Below are positions 27,081 through 35,575 of a stretch of DNA of 64,000 nucleotides, piece by piece. The translations under genes and the position numbers were made by a program. The DNA is taken from positions 4,216,001 through 4,280,000 of the forward strand of contig NZ_CP054839.1 in NCBI RefSeq assembly GCF_018141105.1, read 5' to 3'. The notes under the pieces were generated by a model. It saw nothing but the letters and a program-made list of their open reading frames with translations, searched no databases and had not been told where the DNA came from. How positions within the stretch are numbered: position 1 is the stretch's first letter; the number at the start of each line of letters is the position of its first letter. The stretch is from Saccharopolyspora erythraea (GTDB lineage Bacteria > Actinomycetota > Actinomycetes > Mycobacteriales > Pseudonocardiaceae).

Positions 27081-29267
27081 TCAACCGGCCGCACCGGTGA
27101 TGCCGAGCGGGGTGGGCGGCGTGGTCGCGCCGACCTCGCTCACCGCCGGCTCCTGGTACCGGCCGGTCACCCGCGACCACGCGAGCTCGCCCGAGAGCCA
27201 GTCGTGCAGGCCCGCGACGTAGCGGTCGAGCTCCTCGCGCGGTGCCCGGCCCGGCTCCAACCGCTCGGACAGCGCGGGCACCTCCTGCTCGGCGACGGCG
27301 GTGAACCGGCGCAGCCGCACCTCGGCGAGGTCGGCGACGACGCCGGCCGCCTGCTGCAGGCCGCAGTCGAAGAACCGTTGCACGGACAGGACTCCGTTGG
27401 TGACCTCGGCTTCCCGGCCGACCTCCTTGTGGTAGGAGAACAGGTCGTTGCGCAGCGGGCCGACGTCCGCCCAGCTCTCGTGGAGCGCGCGCATCTCCGG
27501 CGTGTCGAACACCCCGGGAGCCAGTCCGGTACCGAGGGTGTGCCGGGCCAGTGCGCCGCGGAAGGCCGCCCCGCCGGTCCGGCGCCGCATCCGCAGGTAG
27601 TCCACCGGGTCGCTGACGCGGTTCTGGATCAGGTTGTCCAGCTCCCACAGCCAGCTGTTGACGAACTCCCGCACATGCCCCGGGAAACGGCGTCGCAGCT
27701 GTGTGGCCAGCACGGGCGTGCTGCGCGCCCACAGGTCGGCGAGGCCGCGTTCCACCGGGTTGGCCGTTGCCGGCGTTCGTCTGGTGTCGGCCGGCATGAA
27801 TCCGGGCAGCCGAGCCAGGAACGCCTCCGCCCCGGCCAGGTTCCTGCTGCGCTTGAACACCTCGGTGAAGAAGTCGTCGAAGAACCACCCCCAGACGTGC
27901 CAGTCGTTGACCAGCTCGAGTTCCGGACCAGTCGAGTCCGGGTGCGCCATCGCGGAGAACAGGCCGAAGTCGGCCGCGTCGAAGCACACGCCGGAACCGT
28001 CGAGCATGCCCATCCGGCGCGCCCACTCCTTGGCATGGGCGCGAACGGTGTCGGCTTCCGGGTTGGTCCGCACGGGGTGCGTCGAGCTCATCGGCGGCAC
28101 CGCGATCCGGGCGTACCTGAGCTGGCCGTGCGGTATCGGCAGCCCCGGCCGCGCGGTCCGCAGCAGCGAACCGAGGTGCGACGACGACCTGCCCAGTCCG
28201 TGCGGTCCACTGAGGAAACGCCGTGGCTCCCGCGGCTCCGCTCCGCCGGGGACGGCGTACCGGCCGGAGCGCAGGTGCCACTCGTGAGCGCCGGACTGCC
28301 AGTCCTGCAGCCCTTTGACGTAGTCCAGCACGTCGGCGCGCTCCACCGGGCTCAGCCCGTGCTCCTCGAACATCGCGGGCAGCTCGGTGAGCGTGACGCT
28401 CTCGAACTGGTGCAGCCGCGAGGTCAGCAGGTCGTTGACGGTGTCGGCGGCCTCCTGCGGGTCGGCGTCGAAGGACCGCTCCACGACCAGCACACCGTTG
28501 CAGAGCTCGCCCTCCTCACTGGTTTCGCGTTGGTAGGAGAAGATGTCGTTGCGCAGGTGCACGCTGTCGCAGAAGCTGTCGCGCAGCACGCGCATCGGCC
28601 TGCTGCCCGCCACCACGTCGGGAAGCTCGGAACCGACGGCGTACTCCACGAGCGTGGCCGACCACGACGCGCCGCCTGCCTCGCGGCGCATCGCGATGTG
28701 GTCGACCGGGTTGGGCACCGCGAAGCGTCCGGTGCCGGTCAGCTCCCGGAGGCGGTTCTCCAGGAGCTCCCGGGTGCTCGCGGCGAACCGGACCAGCCAC
28801 CGCGCCGGCATTTCCGGTGCCGTGCGGGCCCACAGGTCCGCCAGGCCCCGCTCGACCGGACCGGTCGCGGCGGGGGCGGCGTCCGCGGGCCCCACGGGCA
28901 TGAGCTCGGCCAGCCCCAGCAGGTGGGCCCGCGCTCCGTCGAGATCCCCGGTCTGCTTGTAGCGGACCAGGAAGTGGTCGTCGAAGAAGAAAGCCCAGAC
29001 GTACCAGCCGGTGACCAGCTCCAGCGCGGGAGCACTCGCGTCCGGGTGCGCGTAGGCGCACAGCAACGCGTAGTCGTGCCGGTCGAAGTCCTCCCCCGTC
29101 CAGACCTGCTCACCCGCCGGCTCCGCCAGGGAGCCGAGCATGCCCATCTCCTCGGCCCACCGCCGGGACCGGACCCGGGCGGCGTCGAGGTTCGGGTTCA
29201 GCCGCGCGGGCCGGGGCAGGTAGAACTCGGGCAGCCGGTACGGCTGCCGCTGCTGGGGGGCCGGCAT
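27081..29267 (-). CDS. Two-domain class I terpene cyclase (geosmin-synthase-like), likely encapsulin cargo
   Basis: The product has 728 residues, the length of bifunctional geosmin synthase. Domain 1 (about 12-340) is very like the germacradienol-forming half: FYLPRPARLNPNLD, metal motif DDHFL (96-100) and NDIFSYQRE (240-248), ending GLQDWQSGAHEWH. Domain 2 (about 400-705) is a second complete cyclase with DDFFT (464-468) and NDLFSYHKE (607-615). The canonical geosmin synthase second domain has DDYYP, so domain 2 here looks more like a copy of domain 1, and the product may not be geosmin. The start is the ATG at 29267 with GAGGA upstream, 11 bases after the shell 2 stop. The N-terminal tail and the 350-400 linker (GPHGLGRSSSHLG) are candidate cargo-loading segments. 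It is flanked by two encapsulins. Confidence 0.9.
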   Translation of the reverse strand: MPAPQQRQPYRLPEFYLPRPARLNPNLDAARVRSRRWAEEMGMLGSLAEPAGEQVWTGEDFDRHDYALLCAYAHPDASAPALELVTGWYVWAFFFDDHFLVRYKQTGDLDGARAHLLGLAELMPVGPADAAPAATGPVERGLADLWARTAPEMPARWLVRFAASTRELLENRLRELTGTGRFAVPNPVDHIAMRREAGGASWSATLVEYAVGSELPDVVAGSRPMRVLRDSFCDSVHLRNDIFSYQRETSEEGELCNGVLVVERSFDADPQEAADTVNDLLTSRLHQFESVTLTELPAMFEEHGLSPVERADVLDYVKGLQDWQSGAHEWHLRSGRYAVPGGAEPREPRRFLSGPHGLGRSSSHLGSLLRTARPGLPIPHGQLRYARIAVPPMSSTHPVRTNPEADTVRAHAKEWARRMGMLDGSGVCFDAADFGLFSAMAHPDSTGPELELVNDWHVWGWFFDDFFTEVFKRSRNLAGAEAFLARLPGFMPADTRRTPATANPVERGLADLWARSTPVLATQLRRRFPGHVREFVNSWLWELDNLIQNRVSDPVDYLRMRRRTGGAAFRGALARHTLGTGLAPGVFDTPEMRALHESWADVGPLRNDLFSYHKEVGREAEVTNGVLSVQRFFDCGLQQAAGVVADLAEVRLRRFTAVAEQEVPALSERLEPGRAPREELDRYVAGLHDWLSGELAWSRVTGRYQEPAVSEVGATTPPTPLGITGAAG

Positions 29268-29278
29268 CACCGATGTCC

Positions 29279-30700
29279 TCAGTCTTCCCGGCCGATCTCG
29301 ACGTGTTCGAGCACGCCCACCGCGTCCGGGACGAGGATGGCCGCCGAGTAGTAGGCGCTGACGAGGTAGGAGATGAGCGCCTTGTCGTCGATGCCCATGA
29401 ACCGCACGGAGAGGCCGGGCCGGTACTCGTCGGGCAGTCCGGTCTGGTGCAGGCCGATGACGCCCTGGTCCTGCTCGCCGGTGCGCATGAGCACGATGGA
29501 GCTGGTGCGGGTGTCGCTGACCCCGATCTTGTTGCACGGCAGGATGGGCACCCCGCGCCAGGCGGGTACCTGGTGGCCGCCCATGTCGACCGTCTGCGGG
29601 TAGACGCCGCGCTTGCTGCACTCGCGCCCGAACGCTGCGATCGCGCGCGGGTGGGCCAGGAAGAAGCCGGGGTTCTTCCACACCAGGGCCAGCAGCTCGT
29701 CCATGTCGTCGGGGGTGGGCGGGCCGGTACGGGTGTGGATGCGCTGCTTGAGGTCGGCGTTGTGCAGCAGGCCGAACTCGCGGTTGTTGACCAGCTCGTT
29801 CTCCTGGCGTTCGCGCAGGGCCTCGATGGTCAGCCGCAGCTGTTCCTCGACCTGGTTCATCGGGTGGTTGTAAAGGTCGGCGACCCGGCTGTGCACCCGC
29901 AGCACGGTCTGGGCGACGCTGAGCTCGTACTCCCTGGGCTTGAGCTCGTAGTCGACGTAGGTGCCGCTGATCTGCGGCTCGCCGCTGTGGCCGGAGGCGA
30001 TCTCGATGGCGGCCTCGCCGGCGTCGTTGTGCGGGCGGCTCGGGCCGGCCAGAGCCTGCTGGATGTGCTCGCGCAGCGACTCCGAGTGGCCGTTGAGCTC
30101 CTGCAGGGAGTCGCGGTGCAGGCTCAGCACGGTGCACGGCGTGACGGCCTTGATGGTGTACTCCCAGTCGGAGTCGCCGTCACCCAGCACCTGGGCGCCG
30201 AAGTACTCGCCGTCGGCCAGCACGTCGAGCACGGTCTGGTCGCCGTACTCGCCCCTGCCGATCTTGTTGACCTTCCCGTGCGCCAGCAGGTAGACGGTGT
30301 CCGCCCGCCGGCCCGCCTCGGCGATCACGTCACCGGGCGCGAACTCCTCCTGGCGGAACCGGTCGGCCAGCGCGGTGAGCGCGTCCTCGTCGTCGAAGCC
30401 GCGCAGCAGCGGCAGCTCGCACAGCTCGTTGGGGATGACCCGGATCTCGGCGCCGGTGTTGGTGAAGGTGACCCTGCCGTCGCCGATGACGTAGCTCAGC
30501 CGGCGGTTGACCCGGTAGGTCCCGCCGGGGGTGTGCACCCAGGGCAGCATGCGCAGGAGCCAGCGCGAGGTGATGCCCTGCATCTGCGGCGCGGACTTGG
30601 TCGTGGTGGCCAGGTTCCGCGCCGCGGCCGTGCCCAGGCTCAGCTGGGAACGCCCGTTTTCCACGTCCGAACCTGACGTGAGCGGATCCGTTGCAGTCAC
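29279..30700 (-). CDS. Family 2B encapsulin shell protein 2
   Basis: The product has 473 residues and is clearly homologous along its whole length to shell 1 (by eye about two-thirds identical). It has the same N-terminal arm ([20 protein letters not shown]), inserted cyclic-nucleotide-binding-like domain ([25 protein letters not shown]) and HK97-like C-terminus ([20 protein letters not shown]). The insert again lacks the conserved Arg for the cyclic phosphate. The GTG at 30700 aligns with the shell 1 start; the frame is open 30 bases further. It is the first gene of the leftward operon, so shell 2 should be made first. A 590-base promoter region precedes it. Confidence 0.92.
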   Translation of the reverse strand: MTATDPLTSGSDVENGRSQLSLGTAAARNLATTTKSAPQMQGITSRWLLRMLPWVHTPGGTYRVNRRLSYVIGDGRVTFTNTGAEIRVIPNELCELPLLRGFDDEDALTALADRFRQEEFAPGDVIAEAGRRADTVYLLAHGKVNKIGRGEYGDQTVLDVLADGEYFGAQVLGDGDSDWEYTIKAVTPCTVLSLHRDSLQELNGHSESLREHIQQALAGPSRPHNDAGEAAIEIASGHSGEPQISGTYVDYELKPREYELSVAQTVLRVHSRVADLYNHPMNQVEEQLRLTIEALRERQENELVNNREFGLLHNADLKQRIHTRTGPPTPDDMDELLALVWKNPGFFLAHPRAIAAFGRECSKRGVYPQTVDMGGHQVPAWRGVPILPCNKIGVSDTRTSSIVLMRTGEQDQGVIGLHQTGLPDEYRPGLSVRFMGIDDKALISYLVSAYYSAAILVPDAVGVLEHVEIGRED

Positions 30701-31291
30701 AGTGAATACCGCCAATCTTGGTGGTGACAACAGTGCGCGAGTGCGGAAAGGGAATTGTTCGCGGGATTATCGGGATCCGCGCGCCGGGTTTGTGGTGCGT
30801 CGGGTTTATGCGAATTGAGCCGACCGTGCTGGGCTGATCGTGCCGGTGCTCGGCGATCTTTGTTGACGACGGCGACGCTAGCACCGCCGTTCGGACTCGT
30901 ACAGTCACCCGAAAGTGCGTCATGTGCTGGTCGGAATTGAGTGTCGAAGATCGCTCCCACTGTCACCCGAACGCCGCTTGCGTGCGCTTGTTCCGATTTA
31001 TTATCGGGATAGTCGGGTAAAAGCCGTTTGCTGTGTCTCCGGACTCGGATGTACCAATTGCGCGGGACCGTACGTGGACGAACGCGGTGCGCGCTGCTCC
31101 AGTCGGGGCATGTGCCGTCGTTTCGCATTCCACGTTTCGGGGATCAACGCGTCGTTCTCGTTGGATGTAGGGTCCGGTTCCTGGTAGGCACTGCAACAGC
31201 GCACCGACTCCCGTTCGGGATTCGTGATACGCCGTCGTCGAAGTCGAACATCGTCACCGGTGGTGGCCGGGGTTGGGGGAGGACTGCTGTC
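30701..31291. promoter_or_regulatory. Divergent control region of the encapsulin operon and HTH-DUF4239 operon
   Basis: No gene is convincing in these 591 bases. It is unusually AT-rich for the window and contains repeated words: ATTATCGGGAT at 30766-30776 and 31000-31010, and GTCACCCGAA at 30904-30913 and 30962-30971. The latter also occurs at 55144-55153, upstream of another leftward gene. Read leftward the core is TTCGGGTGAC. These are candidate binding sites for a developmental regulator (inference). Confidence 0.5.
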
Positions 31292-31561
31292 GTGAAGTGG
31301 AATCTGCGGTTGGTGGCGGCACATCGTGGTATATGGAAGGCCGGTGAACTCCAGCGCAAGTTCGCCGAGGCCGGATTGGTGATTTCGGCCGGAAAGATGT
31401 CCAACCTGTGGTCGGGAACTCCGAGCAGCCTCAAACTCGGCGACCTCGACGCGATGTGCGCGGCGCTGGACTGCGAGGTCGGTGATCTGCTGGTCGCCGA
31501 GCGCGGCAGGCCGTCCGTGGCAGGCGGGGAGGCCGCCGCCGGACCGGGAGGCGGCCGGTGA
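31292..31561 (+). CDS. Small XRE-like helix-turn-helix protein
   Basis: The product has 89 residues. It is almost entirely one Cro/CI-type HTH domain (HTH_26 group): VAAHRGIWKAGELQRKF, then ISAGKMSNLWSG and LGDLDAMCAALDCEVGDLL. The C-terminal about 20 residues are Gly/Ala-rich. GGGGAGGA ends 8 bases before the GTG. Its stop overlaps the GTG of the DUF4239 gene (GTGA), so they are translationally coupled, and it may regulate that operon. Confidence 0.8.
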   Translation: MKWNLRLVAAHRGIWKAGELQRKFAEAGLVISAGKMSNLWSGTPSSLKLGDLDAMCAALDCEVGDLLVAERGRPSVAGGEAAAGPGGGR

Positions 31562-32319
31562 GCGTCTACCTGAGCGGTTCGCTCTGCGTCGCCGGGGCGG
31601 TGCTGGCGGCCGCCGTCGTGGCGTACCTGGTCCGCCGGTTCGGCCAGGACGAGGGACGGCCGGGCAACAACGACGCCGCCGGCCAGGTCTTCACCATCGT
31701 CAGCGGCCTGCATGCGGTGGTGGTCGCGTTCGTGCTGATCACTCTGTTCGACACCGTCGGCTCGGCGCGCGACGGAACCTACGAGGAGGCCGAGAGCCTG
31801 GTGGCGGTCTCCTGGGCGGTGGACTCGCTGCCCGGCACTGCCGGGTCGGAGGTGCGGGCGCTGGGCAAGCAGTACGCCGACATCGTCGTGGGGCAGGAGT
31901 GGCCGCAGATGCGAACCGGGGCCGACGTCACCGGACCCGGGTGGGCGCAGCTCGACCTGCTGCGCGACGCGGTTCTGCGCGCCGAGGCGGACGGGGACTG
32001 GCAGGAGGGCCGCAAGTCCGAGGCGACCACCCGGCTCGACCAGCTCTACGAGCAGCGTCAGGAGCGGCTCAACACCGCGTTCGACAGCGGGGTCGTGGCG
32101 GTGGTGTGGTTCGTGCTGATCGCGGGCAGCATCATCTGTGTGCTGCTGCCGAACCTCTTCGGCGGCACCAGGATGTTCACCCACATCATCGTCGTGTCCA
32201 CGCTGGCCGGGGTGCTGACGCTGCTGCTGTTCGCCATCTACCAGCTGCAGAACCCCTTCGGCGGTGGGTCGTGGATCGAGCCGGACGCCTTCCGGTGGGC
32301 GCTGGCCAGGCTCGGCTGA
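31558..32319 (+). CDS. DUF4239 (bestrophin-like) membrane protein
   Basis: The product has 253 residues with four predicted transmembrane helices: residues about 8-25, 45-65, 180-200 and 205-225. The N-terminal GQVFTIVSGLHAVVVAFVLITLFD and the C-terminal hydrophobic pair are typical of DUF4239 (bestrophin-like) proteins. The function is unknown; an ion channel role is only suggested by fold relation. The middle region is a helical soluble domain. The gene is coupled to the HTH gene before it and followed after 4 bases by a secreted protein gene. Confidence 0.8.
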   Translation: MSVYLSGSLCVAGAVLAAAVVAYLVRRFGQDEGRPGNNDAAGQVFTIVSGLHAVVVAFVLITLFDTVGSARDGTYEEAESLVAVSWAVDSLPGTAGSEVRALGKQYADIVVGQEWPQMRTGADVTGPGWAQLDLLRDAVLRAEADGDWQEGRKSEATTRLDQLYEQRQERLNTAFDSGVVAVVWFVLIAGSIICVLLPNLFGGTRMFTHIIVVSTLAGVLTLLLFAIYQLQNPFGGGSWIEPDAFRWALARLG

Positions 32320-32323
32320 ACCG

Positions 32324-33460
32324 ATGGTTATCCGAACCGCAGCCCGGGTGGCGGTCGTGGTGGCGGTGGTCGCGCTGACCTCCGCGCCGCTGGTGCCGGT
32401 GGCGGGTACCGCTGACCGGTGCACGATGCTGCGCGTGCACAGCGAAACGCCGGTGGCGATGTCGACGCTCTCGGCGGTGGAGCTGCCATCGGGCGCGCGC
32501 AACGGCGTGCGCCTGCTCGGCCATCGGGTCAACGCGATCGGCTACTCCGCCGTGCAGGGGCTGGTTTACGGCGTGGCGGCCCGGGATCGCGATGGCGCCT
32601 ACCCCGACGGCGGTCACGTGGTGACCATCGACCCCGCCGGCCGCACCGCCGACTTGGGGCCGTTGCGGGGCCCGCACCGCTTCGTCGCCCCCAGTGCCGG
32701 AGCGGTCTCGGGAAAACGCTGGTACATCCGCGACCACGCCATCCTGTACACAGTGGACATCGATCCGGAAAGCCCGGCATACCTGCGAGTCGTGCGAGCG
32801 GTCCCGCTGCACCCCTTGTCGTGGGTGGACGACTTCGACGTCGATCCCGCCACCGGCCTGCTGCACGGCGTCACCTCGGGTCTCGTGGGCCGGCCGCTCG
32901 TGGTCGCCATCGATCCCTCAGACGGCAGCGCGGACGTGGTAGCCGAAGTCCGGATCGCGTCGGCCCGAGAGTTCGGCTCGGCGGTTTTCGGTCCCGGAAA
33001 CGCGTTGTACGTCACGGCGAACGCGGTGCGCGGGCGAAGCCGGCTGTACCGCGTGGAGCGGGACGGCTCCGCGCGGCTGCTGGAGTCGGGGCCGCCCATG
33101 GCGAGTTCCGACGCGGCGGGCTGTCTGGCGGCCGACCCGCCGCCGCCTCCGCCACCGCCGCCGGAACCTGCACCTCCGCCGCCGATTCCGCCCCCGCCAC
33201 CTGCACCTCCTCCGCCGCCGGTACCCGCGCCAGTTCCCGGTGTTCCCCCGGCCGCGGACCCGCCGCCGGCTCCGCCCCCGCCACCTCCGGAACCGCCTCC
33301 GGCGGACCCGCCGACCGCGCCGGACAGGCCGCTCAGGCCCGAGCGCGAGGAGGAGCCGGAGGAGCAGGCGCACGACACCGCCGAAAAGCGCCGATGGGGC
33401 CTGGCCGCACTCGTCCTGCTGCTCGGAGCGGGTGCCGCCGCACGCAGGGTGGCGCGCTGA
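32324..33460 (+). CDS. Secreted, membrane-anchored protein with Pro-rich stalk
   Basis: The product has 378 residues. An N-terminal signal peptide (AARVAVVVAVVALTSAPLVP) is followed by a beta-rich domain of about 220 residues, with propeller-like turns (VYGVAARD, TIDPAGRTADLG, DFDVDPATGLLHG), resembling DUF6923-type surface domains. A stalk of about 75 residues is nearly all Pro with Ala/Glu. The C-terminus has an acidic stretch, a hydrophobic helix (GLAALVLLLGAGAAA) and a basic end, a membrane or wall anchor without a sortase motif that I can see. The 4-base gap to DUF4239 suggests one operon. A role at the cell surface is likely; the ligand is unknown. Confidence 0.78.
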   Translation: MVIRTAARVAVVVAVVALTSAPLVPVAGTADRCTMLRVHSETPVAMSTLSAVELPSGARNGVRLLGHRVNAIGYSAVQGLVYGVAARDRDGAYPDGGHVVTIDPAGRTADLGPLRGPHRFVAPSAGAVSGKRWYIRDHAILYTVDIDPESPAYLRVVRAVPLHPLSWVDDFDVDPATGLLHGVTSGLVGRPLVVAIDPSDGSADVVAEVRIASAREFGSAVFGPGNALYVTANAVRGRSRLYRVERDGSARLLESGPPMASSDAAGCLAADPPPPPPPPPEPAPPPPIPPPPPAPPPPPVPAPVPGVPPAADPPPAPPPPPPEPPPADPPTAPDRPLRPEREEEPEEQAHDTAEKRRWGLAALVLLLGAGAAARRVAR

Positions 33461-33468
33461 GCGCGGGG

Positions 33469-34245
33469 TCAGCGCAGCGTTAGCCGGGAACCGGGAGTGT
33501 GGCCGAAGGCGCGGCGGAACACGTCGATGAAGGCACTGGTCGTGGCCCACCCGCTGCGGCGCGCGACCTCGGTGACCGCGCTGCCCTCGGCGAGCATCCG
33601 CAGCGCGTGGTGCAGGCGCAGCTGCGTCCGCCACTGCGGGAACGTCATGCCCATCTCGGCGCGGAAGAGCCGGCTCAGCGTGCGGTCGCTCGCCCCGACC
33701 TGGGCTCCCAGCGCGGAGAGGGTGCGCGGGTCGGCGGGATCGTCGTCGAGGATCGCGCAGACCGCCGCCAGCCGCGGGTCCCGGGCGGCGGGGAGGCGGA
33801 TCGGCTGCCGCGGAGCGTGCCGGAGCTGGTCGAGCAGCACGGCGCGCATCCGCGAACGCTCGCCGTCGTCGTGGTGCTCGCCCGCGGTGTAGGCCAGGAT
33901 CAGCTCCCGCAGCAGCGGGCCGACCGCGATGACCGCGGGGCTGCTCAGGCGCAACGGGTTGTCGGTCGTCGGCAGGCCCACCGTGTGCAGGTCCGTTTCA
34001 CCGTAGGCGCGGTGCTCGTGCACCGTGCCCGCGGGCACCCACACCGCCCGGGTCGCGGGTGCGATCCAGCTGCCGGCCTCGGTCGTCACCGCCAGCACAC
34101 CGCGTCCGGCGTAGACGATCTGGTGGTCGTCGTGCCGGTGCGCGTCCACGCCCGAGCCCGCGGGCAGGTATCTGAGCGCGGTGGGCGCCTCCGGTGCGTG
34201 GCGCACCCGCCTGCCGTGCGCGGGCTCGTGGCGGTCTTGCGACAC
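33469..34245 (-). CDS. AraC-family regulator with cupin sensor
   Basis: The product has 258 residues. A cupin-like N-terminal domain (AHRHDDHQIVYAGRGVLAV, WVPAGTVHEH) is followed by a double HTH AraC domain (RTLSALGAQVGASDRTLSRLF, VARRSGWATTSAFIDVFRRAFG). This architecture usually controls an adjacent transporter in response to its substrate. The GTG at 34245 is 54 bases from the divergent MFS start, so one shared control region serves both genes. Confidence 0.9.
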   Translation of the reverse strand: MSQDRHEPAHGRRVRHAPEAPTALRYLPAGSGVDAHRHDDHQIVYAGRGVLAVTTEAGSWIAPATRAVWVPAGTVHEHRAYGETDLHTVGLPTTDNPLRLSSPAVIAVGPLLRELILAYTAGEHHDDGERSRMRAVLLDQLRHAPRQPIRLPAARDPRLAAVCAILDDDPADPRTLSALGAQVGASDRTLSRLFRAEMGMTFPQWRTQLRLHHALRMLAEGSAVTEVARRSGWATTSAFIDVFRRAFGHTPGSRLTLR

Positions 34246-34299
34246 AACCTGGCAGTTTATCGGAAGCGGGACAGCGCCGCGCGGTCCGAGGATCGCGGG

Positions 34300-35487
34300 G
34301 TGCTCGAAAACGACAAGAGGGCTGTGCGGCTGATGGCCGCGGGCCACGCCTGCGTTGACCTCTACCAGGGAGCGGTGCCCGCCGTGGTGCCGTTCCTGGT
34401 GCTGGAACGGGATTACGGATACGTCGCGGTGTCCGGGATCGTGATGGCCGCGACGCTGCTGTCGTCGGTGGTGCAGCCGCTGTTCGGAGCGCTCACCGAC
34501 CGCCACCGGCTGAGCTGGCTGATCCCGGTGGCGATGACCACGGCGGGCCTGGGCGTCGCGCTGGCCGGACCCGCCGGGTCCTACCCGCTGACGTGGCTCG
34601 CGATCGCGCTCTCCGGGCTCGGCGTGGCGGCCTACCATCCGGAGTCGGCGAGGTTGGTGCGTTCGGTGTCCCGTGGCGACCACCTGGCCATGAGCTGGTT
34701 CTCGGTGGGCGGCAACATCGGGTTCGCGCTCGCGCCGGCCATCGTGGCGCCGCTGCTGTCGGCGGGCGGCCTGGGCGCGACCCCCTGGCTGCTCGTCCCG
34801 GCGCTGCTGGGCGCGGCGCTGACCACGGCAGTCCTGCGCTCGCTGGCTCGTCCGGTGGCCGCGGCCGGGCCGGCGGTCCGCAGCGGCAGGGACGACTGGC
34901 CGGCCTTCGCGCGGCTGACCGCGATCGTTGTGTTGCGCTCCATCGTCTACATCGGACTCAGCGCGTTCGTGGGGCTCTGGGTGCAGCAGCGAGTGGCCGG
35001 CGGTGAGACCGCTGGCGCGGTGGCGTTGTTCGTGTTGTTCGCGGGGGGAGCGCTGGGGACTCTGCTCGGTGGCAGGCTCGTCCAGGTGTGGGGCCGGGTC
35101 CGCACGCTGCGGATCGCCTACGCCGCGTCCGTTCCCGCGGTCGCCGGGGTGGTGCTCGTTCCCGGGCATGCCGTGTACTTCTTCGTAGCGGCCTCGGCGA
35201 TCCTGCTCTACGTCCCCTTCTCGCTGCACGTGACGCTGGGGCAGGACTACCTGCCCAACCGGGTCGGCACGGCGGGCGGTGTGACGCTGGGGCTGGCGGT
35301 CAGCGTGGGCGGGGTGGCGGCCCCGGCCGTCGGCGCCATCGCGGAGCACGCGTCGTTGCAGGTGGCCCTCGGCGTGCTGATCGCGTTCCCGGTGCTGGCG
35401 TGGGTGTTCGCGCGATCGCTGTCCGAGCCGCGTTCGCTGGAGTCGCGAAGTGCCGGGCACGCCCCGATCGCGTCCACATCGGACTGA
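34300..35487 (+). CDS. MFS transporter, fosmidomycin-resistance type
   Basis: The product has 395 residues with about 12 hydrophobic segments. The opening LMAAGHACVDLYQGAVPAVV resembles the Fsr (fosmidomycin resistance) branch, as does the motif GALTDRHRLS near residue 65. It should be a proton-linked exporter of a small, possibly phosphonate-like, compound. GAGG precedes the GTG at 34300; the frame is open upstream across the AraC gene, which I do not count. The divergent AraC regulator probably controls it. Confidence 0.87.
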   Translation: MLENDKRAVRLMAAGHACVDLYQGAVPAVVPFLVLERDYGYVAVSGIVMAATLLSSVVQPLFGALTDRHRLSWLIPVAMTTAGLGVALAGPAGSYPLTWLAIALSGLGVAAYHPESARLVRSVSRGDHLAMSWFSVGGNIGFALAPAIVAPLLSAGGLGATPWLLVPALLGAALTTAVLRSLARPVAAAGPAVRSGRDDWPAFARLTAIVVLRSIVYIGLSAFVGLWVQQRVAGGETAGAVALFVLFAGGALGTLLGGRLVQVWGRVRTLRIAYAASVPAVAGVVLVPGHAVYFFVAASAILLYVPFSLHVTLGQDYLPNRVGTAGGVTLGLAVSVGGVAAPAVGAIAEHASLQVALGVLIAFPVLAWVFARSLSEPRSLESRSAGHAPIASTSD

Positions 35488-35575
35488 GTCGTTGTTGCAC
35501 GTCGGTGGTAGTTGCGCCGTTGTCGCGCACGGGTTCCCGGACGTAGCGTTGTGCCGAGCCCGAGGAGGTCGTGCA

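Noticed and set aside
29268-30137. In-frame upstream extension of the terpene cyclase across the shell 2 gene, giving about 1018 residues
   Set aside because: The extra residues are a shifted reading of the shell 2 gene and show no domain; a ribosome binding site and the family N-terminus place the start at 29267.
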